Below are positions 5,819-9,979 of a DNA stretch of 9,979 bases, one piece after another; the first letter of the stretch is position 1; each line of letters opens with the position of its first letter. Both the position numbers and the translations under genes were made by a program. The notes below the pieces were generated by a model that was not told where the DNA came from, did not search any database, and was given only the letters and a program-made list of their open reading frames with translations. The stretch is from CAZKCK01 sp964552325 (GTDB lineage: Bacteria; Bacteroidota; Bacteroidia; Bacteroidales; TTA-H9). The stretch is taken from the NCBI GenBank assembly GCA_964552325.1, contig CAZKHA010000128.1, positions 1-9,979 of the forward strand, written 5' to 3'.

Positions 5819-8218
5819 ATGAAAAAAAGCGCCTTGTTAGCCTGTTTTATCCTGATGCTCCAATTGTCGTATGCACAGGTTCATCTATATTTTCAAGATT
5901 CAAACGACCCAAGTATATACGATTACAGCTGGATGGAGCTAACTGCGCCGAGTGAGTTGGAACGCCTGGGCAGCGATCTGCGAAAATTCCCAGTAGAAAG
6001 CACGCTACCGGCACAACAAGGGGTTAATGCCCTGCGCCTCCAATGGAAATCAGTAAGTGGTGGCGGATGGTACGCCATTGCCGCAGGAACAGGCTGGGAA
6101 GCAAAAAACCTTACGCAAAGCGATACATTATCCTTTTGGGTTTATTCTGTTGTTGGTCAATCAATTTCGAGTTTACCAAACGTATTTTTCGAGGATACCG
6201 ATAACAACAAATCCATCATGATTCCCTTATCAGTTTATGGAAAAAACATCCCTGCAAATACCTGGACTAACCTCAAAATATCTATGGAGTTATTTCTAGG
6301 GCAAGTAAACCCCATAAATTATGCAAGCATCAAAACTATTGGATTTGCACAAGATATGGCTGATAATGCTCCGCATACATTATTAATAGATAACATGCGT
6401 GTGTTTACAGGTAGTGGTACTGGTACATTGTTAAGTGCGCCCACTGGCCTACAGACCCAAGCTTACGAACGGCATGTAACTCTTCGTTGGAATAAAAACC
6501 CCGAATCCCAAGTAACTGGTTATCAAATAGAACGTTCGATTGATGGGGGATCCACATTTATTGCAGTTGCCAGTATAGATGCAGAGGAAACGATTTACAG
6601 TGATTATCTAACCGGTTTAGGAACAAACAGAACTATCACATACAGAATTAAGGCTATCAATGAGATAGGGGCACCATCACAAGCCTCGGAAGTTGTTGAT
6701 GCTTACATAAAAGAATTTTCGGACGACGAGCTACTCGATATGGTTCAAGAAGCCACTTTCCGCTATTTTTGGGATTACGCGCATCCTGTTTCGGGCTTAA
6801 CAAGAGAGCGTTACGGATCGGGTGAAACCGTAACTTCAGGTGGTTCAGGATTTGGCATCATGGCCATTATTGCAGGCGTTGAACGAGGCTTTGTTACACG
6901 TGAACAGGCCGTTGACCGACTTCTAAAAATAACTGGCTTTTTGCAGCAAGCTGATCGCTTTCATGGCGCATGGTCGCATTGGTTGAATGGAACAACCGGA
7001 AAAGTTATCCCTTTTTCGACAAAAGATAATGGAGGAGACCTGGTTGAGACGGCTTTCCTAATTCAAGGACTACTAGCTGCAAGGGGTTATTTTGATGGAT
7101 TAAGCTATGCCGAAGGCAACCTTCGCAACCAAATAAGCCAATTATGGGAAACCGTTGAATGGGATTGGTACCGGAACAATGGTAATTCGCTATTCTGGCA
7201 TTGGTCGCCTAACTATGGTTTTGGCATGAATATGCCAATATATGGATATAACGAAGCTTTAATTGTTTATTTGTTGGCTGTTGCGTCCCCTACACACCCA
7301 GTTCCTTCAACACTTTACAACACGGGATGGGCCAGCAATAGCTATTATGTAAATGGCAAATCGTTTTATGGGCACAAGATATTTGTGGGATGGGATTATG
7401 GTGGGCCGTTGTTCTTTACACATTATTCGTTCCTTGGCTTTGACCCTCGCAATTTAAAGGATGAGTATTGCAACTACTTCAACAATAGCAAAAACATCTC
7501 TTTAATACATCAAGCTTATTGTAAGGCTAATCCACGAGGCTTTACCGGTTATAGCGAAGCCTGCTGGGGGCTTACAGCCAGCGATGATCCCGACGGGTAC
7601 ATGGCACATGAGCCAACAGCCAGCCGCGACAACGGTACAATTTCACCAACCGCCGCCTTATCGGCAATGCCATATGTTCCAGATGCTTCCTTTAAAGCCT
7701 TAAAACATTTCTATAGAGAATTGGGTAATAAAACATGGGGCTATTATGGTTTTTACGACGCCTTTAATCAATCACGTAATTGGTATGCAAACTCTTACTT
7801 GGCTATAGATCAAGGACCTATCATAGTTATGATGGAAAACCACCGAAGCGGGAAGATTTGGGAGAGCTTTATGAAAAACCCAGAAATTTCGCCTGCTTTG
7901 ACTTCAATTGGGTTTGTTACAGATCCATACAGCACAGAAAATGAACAATTTGAGAAAAAAGCAGCGCTCCAGGTCTTTCCAAATCCTTCACACAATAAGC
8001 TAACTGTCAGATACCTTGCTACACAAAAAGAATTGGGAACACTTAAAATATGGGATATGTATGGGCAGTTAATGTATCAAACCCCTTTAGCTGACCACAC
8101 ATTAGGTTGGAACGAGCTCGAACTTGCTGATCTTGGATTACCGTCTGGCTTCTACACCTTGGAAGTAACGAAAGGGCAAAGCCAGCAAATTGTAAAGATT
8201 TTGTTAACCAACAGATAA
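5819..8218 (+). CDS. Modular PF10091/GH144-type glycoside hydrolase with T9SS sorting domain (probable beta-1,2-glucanase)
   Basis: This 799-residue protein is probably an exported endo-acting beta-glucan hydrolase. Modules in order: signal peptide 1-20 (cut after SYAQ); a jelly-roll, CBM-like domain at about 21-198 (GGGWYAIAAG 81-90, LLIDNMRVF 188-196); a fibronectin type III domain at about 204-296; a catalytic domain at about 300-705; and a T9SS type A sorting domain at about 716-799 (VFPNPS, LKIWDMYGQL, LPSGFYTLEV). The catalytic part has the family's GFGIMAIIAGVERGFVTREQA region (344 onward), HGAWSHWLNG (382-391), DNGGDLVE (403-410) and YNEALIVYLL (477-486). D403, D407, E410 and E479 have the same spacing as the residues I recall as essential in the Chitinophaga GH144 enzyme; D664 may be the fifth. 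The fold-level call is secure. Beta-1,2-glucan specificity is inference, since PF10091 includes other beta-glucan enzymes. The ATG at 5819 is chosen because it gives a clean signal peptide; an in-frame TTG at 5762 lies inside the terminator hairpin. Confidence 0.88.
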   Translation: MKKSALLACFILMLQLSYAQVHLYFQDSNDPSIYDYSWMELTAPSELERLGSDLRKFPVESTLPAQQGVNALRLQWKSVSGGGWYAIAAGTGWEAKNLTQSDTLSFWVYSVVGQSISSLPNVFFEDTDNNKSIMIPLSVYGKNIPANTWTNLKISMELFLGQVNPINYASIKTIGFAQDMADNAPHTLLIDNMRVFTGSGTGTLLSAPTGLQTQAYERHVTLRWNKNPESQVTGYQIERSIDGGSTFIAVASIDAEETIYSDYLTGLGTNRTITYRIKAINEIGAPSQASEVVDAYIKEFSDDELLDMVQEATFRYFWDYAHPVSGLTRERYGSGETVTSGGSGFGIMAIIAGVERGFVTREQAVDRLLKITGFLQQADRFHGAWSHWLNGTTGKVIPFSTKDNGGDLVETAFLIQGLLAARGYFDGLSYAEGNLRNQISQLWETVEWDWYRNNGNSLFWHWSPNYGFGMNMPIYGYNEALIVYLLAVASPTHPVPSTLYNTGWASNSYYVNGKSFYGHKIFVGWDYGGPLFFTHYSFLGFDPRNLKDEYCNYFNNSKNISLIHQAYCKANPRGFTGYSEACWGLTASDDPDGYMAHEPTASRDNGTISPTAALSAMPYVPDASFKALKHFYRELGNKTWGYYGFYDAFNQSRNWYANSYLAIDQGPIIVMMENHRSGKIWESFMKNPEISPALTSIGFVTDPYSTENEQFEKKAALQVFPNPSHNKLTVRYLATQKELGTLKIWDMYGQLMYQTPLADHTLGWNELELADLGLPSGFYTLEVTKGQSQQIVKILLTNR

Positions 8219-8269
8219 TATAAAAAGCTGATTACAAATATTTTACAGACAGACTTTTAAAAAGTTAAT

Positions 8270-8288
8270 AAAAAATTGCGTTTTTTTT
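8270..8288 (+). terminator. Weak candidate terminator after the hydrolase gene
   Basis: A run of six A (8270-8275), a 5-nt loop TTGCG and a run of eight T (8281-8288) could form an all-AU hairpin merging into a U tract, about 50 nt after the stop codon. There is no GC-rich stem, so termination would be weak at best. Read-through into the next gene is plausible. Confidence 0.25.
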
Positions 8289-8332
8289 ACCCCAAAAGCA
8301 CCAAAACTTGGAATATCAAGAAAGTTTTTGCT

Positions 8333-8340
8333 TATTTTTG
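8333..8340 (+). promoter_or_regulatory. Candidate promoter -7 element for the multi-module binding protein gene
   Basis: TATTTTTG at 8333-8340 matches TAnnTTTG exactly and lies 38 nt before the ATG at 8379, a sensible leader length. The upstream element is weak: CTTG at 8307-8310, 22 nt away, instead of TTTG at 19-21 nt. The 160-nt gap and this box suggest the last gene can be transcribed separately from the hydrolase gene. Confidence 0.5.
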
Positions 8341-8378
8341 TGGGTAACTTTTAATTATTAACCCTAAAACCGATATCT

Positions 8379-9977
8379 ATGAAAAAACTTTTACTATCGA
8401 TTATGTTGTTTGCTGTGGTTGGGCTATATACGAACGCTCAAACCATTGAAAACTTTGAGAGCCTCACAATGAACCTATTCTCGGGCGGTGCCAATGGAGC
8501 AATCTCTGTTGTGCCTAACCCAGATGCTTCTGGAATCAATACAAGTGGCTACGTTGCCAAAATGGTACGTGGCGCTGATGGCGATCCATGGGCTGGCTGG
8601 TATGCCACTTTACCAACACCTATTGACGTTACTACAAACAAGTACGTTCACGTTAAAATCTGGAAACCACGTATTAGCCCAGTTGTTTTCAAGTATGAAA
8701 AAGATGGCGGAAATTCAGGTGATGTATTCCCTATCAACGCCCAAACCCTTGTAAATGGTTGGGAAGAGCTGGTTTTTGACATGAGTATTGTAAGCGGCGA
8801 TTATGTGAAGATCGTTTTGATCCCTGACTTTGAAACCCCTCTAACACTTACCGAAGACATTACCTTGTATTATGATGACCTGTATGCCAATGCCGACCCC
8901 GCAGTTGGTAGCGCTCCAGCTCAGGTAATGGAAAATTTCGAGCCTATTGCTTTGAATCTGATGTTGAATGGACCAGATGATTTAAGCTCGATGACCGTTG
9001 TTGAAAATCCTGACAAAACAGGCGTGAACCTCAGCAACAGTGTTGTTAAATTCTTACGCGATAAAGATGGTTTTCCTTGGGATGGTTTCTGGTCATCACT
9101 TCCTTCAGTTATTGATGTTACTACCAACAAGTACATCCACGTGAAAGTATGGAAAAGCCGTATTTCTCCCCTCAAATTTAAAATTGAAGGTGGCGAAGCC
9201 GGAACCGTTGAAATTGAAAGCATGGCTCCACAAACAGTTACCAATGCATGGGAAGACATCGTTTTTGATTTCAGTGAAAAAACTGGTACCTATCCAATCA
9301 TTGCCTTCTTACCTGACTTTGTTGATCCTGTTGGCCTAACCGAAGATATCACCATCTATTTTGATGATATTATCTTGAACAACGATCCTAATCCTTTCAC
9401 TGTTGCTAGCCAAACTTTCAGCATCGATATGCATGGTTCAGGAATGGGTGCTGGCGAACCCGTTTACATTGCTGGAACTTTAGGTGGAATTCATGGCTCA
9501 TGGGCACAACCTGGAACCAACGAAAACAATTTAATGACCGATGCCGAAGGTGATAGCATTTATAGCCTAACTACTGCCCTTCCCGAAGGTCTTATTGCTT
9601 TCAAATTTTTCTGGTCAGCAACATGGGATCATGGTGATCCAGTAGCCGGTGGCGACCGTAATATCACCATTTTGCCTGGCACAATGAACATTGCTTGTAC
9701 TTGGAATGTACCTGGTTTCAACAATATTCCTGAAATCCCTGCAAACCAAATCAGCGTTTATCCTAACCCTTCAAAAGCTTACATCAACATCAATTCCGGA
9801 AGCCCAATCCAATCGTTTACCGTAAGCAATATGCAAGGCCAAATAGTGTTGAAACAAGACAACCTGAATGCTGGTATCAATGTTGTTTCTACAACTGAAT
9901 TACAATCAGGTGTTTATTTCATCACCTTCTACGGAAAATTCGGAAAAATCAAAACCCAAAAATTGGTTGTTGAATAA
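8379..9977 (+). CDS. T9SS-exported multi-module glycan-binding protein (non-catalytic)
   Basis: This 532-residue protein matches no characterised protein that I recognise. A signal peptide covers residues 1-21 (LYTNAQ end). Two tandem related modules follow, at about 22-173 and 183-337. Both keep a W-rich loop (DPWAGWYATLP 69-79; FPWDGFWSSLP 232-242), the core IDVTTNKY (82-89; 245-252), a WK.RISP stretch, a WE(E/D) turn, and the closing strand TEDIT.Y.DD. They look like jelly-roll, carbohydrate-binding-type domains. A third beta-sandwich at about 344-445 (PVYIAGTLGG, GSWAQPGTNENN, FKFFWSATWDHGDP) resembles starch-binding/E-set domains. A T9SS type A sorting domain closes the protein at about 455-532 (VYPNPS, LQSGVYFITF, IKTQKLVVE). 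No catalytic module is seen. It probably captures or presents the polysaccharide at the surface, in the position SusE/F lipoproteins hold elsewhere. It lacks a lipobox, so attachment or release would depend on T9SS. A purely structural role is the alternative. The stop codon is inside the window, so the gene is complete. Confidence 0.82.
   Translation: MKKLLLSIMLFAVVGLYTNAQTIENFESLTMNLFSGGANGAISVVPNPDASGINTSGYVAKMVRGADGDPWAGWYATLPTPIDVTTNKYVHVKIWKPRISPVVFKYEKDGGNSGDVFPINAQTLVNGWEELVFDMSIVSGDYVKIVLIPDFETPLTLTEDITLYYDDLYANADPAVGSAPAQVMENFEPIALNLMLNGPDDLSSMTVVENPDKTGVNLSNSVVKFLRDKDGFPWDGFWSSLPSVIDVTTNKYIHVKVWKSRISPLKFKIEGGEAGTVEIESMAPQTVTNAWEDIVFDFSEKTGTYPIIAFLPDFVDPVGLTEDITIYFDDIILNNDPNPFTVASQTFSIDMHGSGMGAGEPVYIAGTLGGIHGSWAQPGTNENNLMTDAEGDSIYSLTTALPEGLIAFKFFWSATWDHGDPVAGGDRNITILPGTMNIACTWNVPGFNNIPEIPANQISVYPNPSKAYININSGSPIQSFTVSNMQGQIVLKQDNLNAGINVVSTTELQSGVYFITFYGKFGKIKTQKLVVE
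8442..8897 (+). repeat. Tandem protein module, copy 1 (CBM-like)
   Basis: Encodes residues about 22-173 of the multi-module protein. It aligns with copy 2 along its length, best over IDVTTNKY.HVK.WK.RISP. Candidate ligand-facing aromatics are W71, W74 and Y75. Nucleotide similarity is clearly lower than protein similarity in the conserved core (many third-position changes), so the duplication is not recent. Confidence 0.8.
8925..9389 (+). repeat. Tandem protein module, copy 2 (CBM-like)
   Basis: Encodes residues about 183-337 of the multi-module protein, joined to copy 1 by a linker of about 10 residues (DPAVGSAPA region). W234, F237 and W238 stand where copy 1 has W71, W74 and Y75. The aromatic character is kept while the residues differ, which suggests a conserved but tuned binding face. 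Confidence 0.8.
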
Positions 9978-9979
9978 TC

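Overview
The window reads as Bacteroidota DNA. It has a SusC/SusD pair, two proteins ending in type IX secretion (T9SS) C-terminal sorting domains, Bacteroidota-type promoter boxes (TTTG, about 20 nt, TAnnTTTG), and mostly AT-rich leaders without Shine-Dalgarno sites. T9SS signals together with SusC/D suggest a Bacteroidales/Marinilabiliales, Cytophagales or Chitinophagales lineage rather than Bacteroides itself. The exact order cannot be settled from this sequence. All five genes lie on the + strand.

Layout. Positions 1-195 are non-coding: a degenerate pyrimidine-rich heptamer repeat, then an octamer minisatellite that puts five G4 runs on the minus strand. 196-954 encodes a lipoprotein combining an NlpE-like CxxC domain with a META domain; it appears unrelated to the downstream locus. 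955-1231 carries a near-consensus promoter and a leader of about 170 nt. 1232-4270 is a SusC-like TonB-dependent transporter and 4289-5731 its SusD-like surface lipoprotein, 18 nt apart. A strong intrinsic terminator (5754-5796) follows. The hydrolase gene (5819-8218) begins only 22 nt after it. The last gene (8379-9977) has its own candidate promoter and encodes a non-catalytic, secreted, multi-module protein.

How the genes fit together. This is a compact polysaccharide utilisation locus. The hydrolase has the PF10091/GH144-type catalytic core, the family founded on bacterial endo-beta-1,2-glucanases. Its D-x3-D-x2-E motif and downstream Glu have the spacing I recall for the characterised Chitinophaga enzyme. 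The model is that the T9SS-exported hydrolase cuts a beta-glucan (beta-1,2-glucan the leading guess) at the cell surface. The final protein, with two tandem jelly-roll-like modules, a starch-binding-like module and a T9SS tail, would hold or present the glycan in place of SusE/F lipoproteins. SusCD would import the oligosaccharides. No oligosaccharide-cleaving enzyme (for example GH3), regulator or sugar transporter lies in the window; if present they are outside it.

Most worth following up: the duplicated glycan-binding protein, the terminator placed where it could set the transporter-to-hydrolase ratio, the modular GH144-type enzyme, and the G-quadruplex-like minisatellite. I see no RNA genes, insertion sequences, CRISPR arrays or frameshifts.
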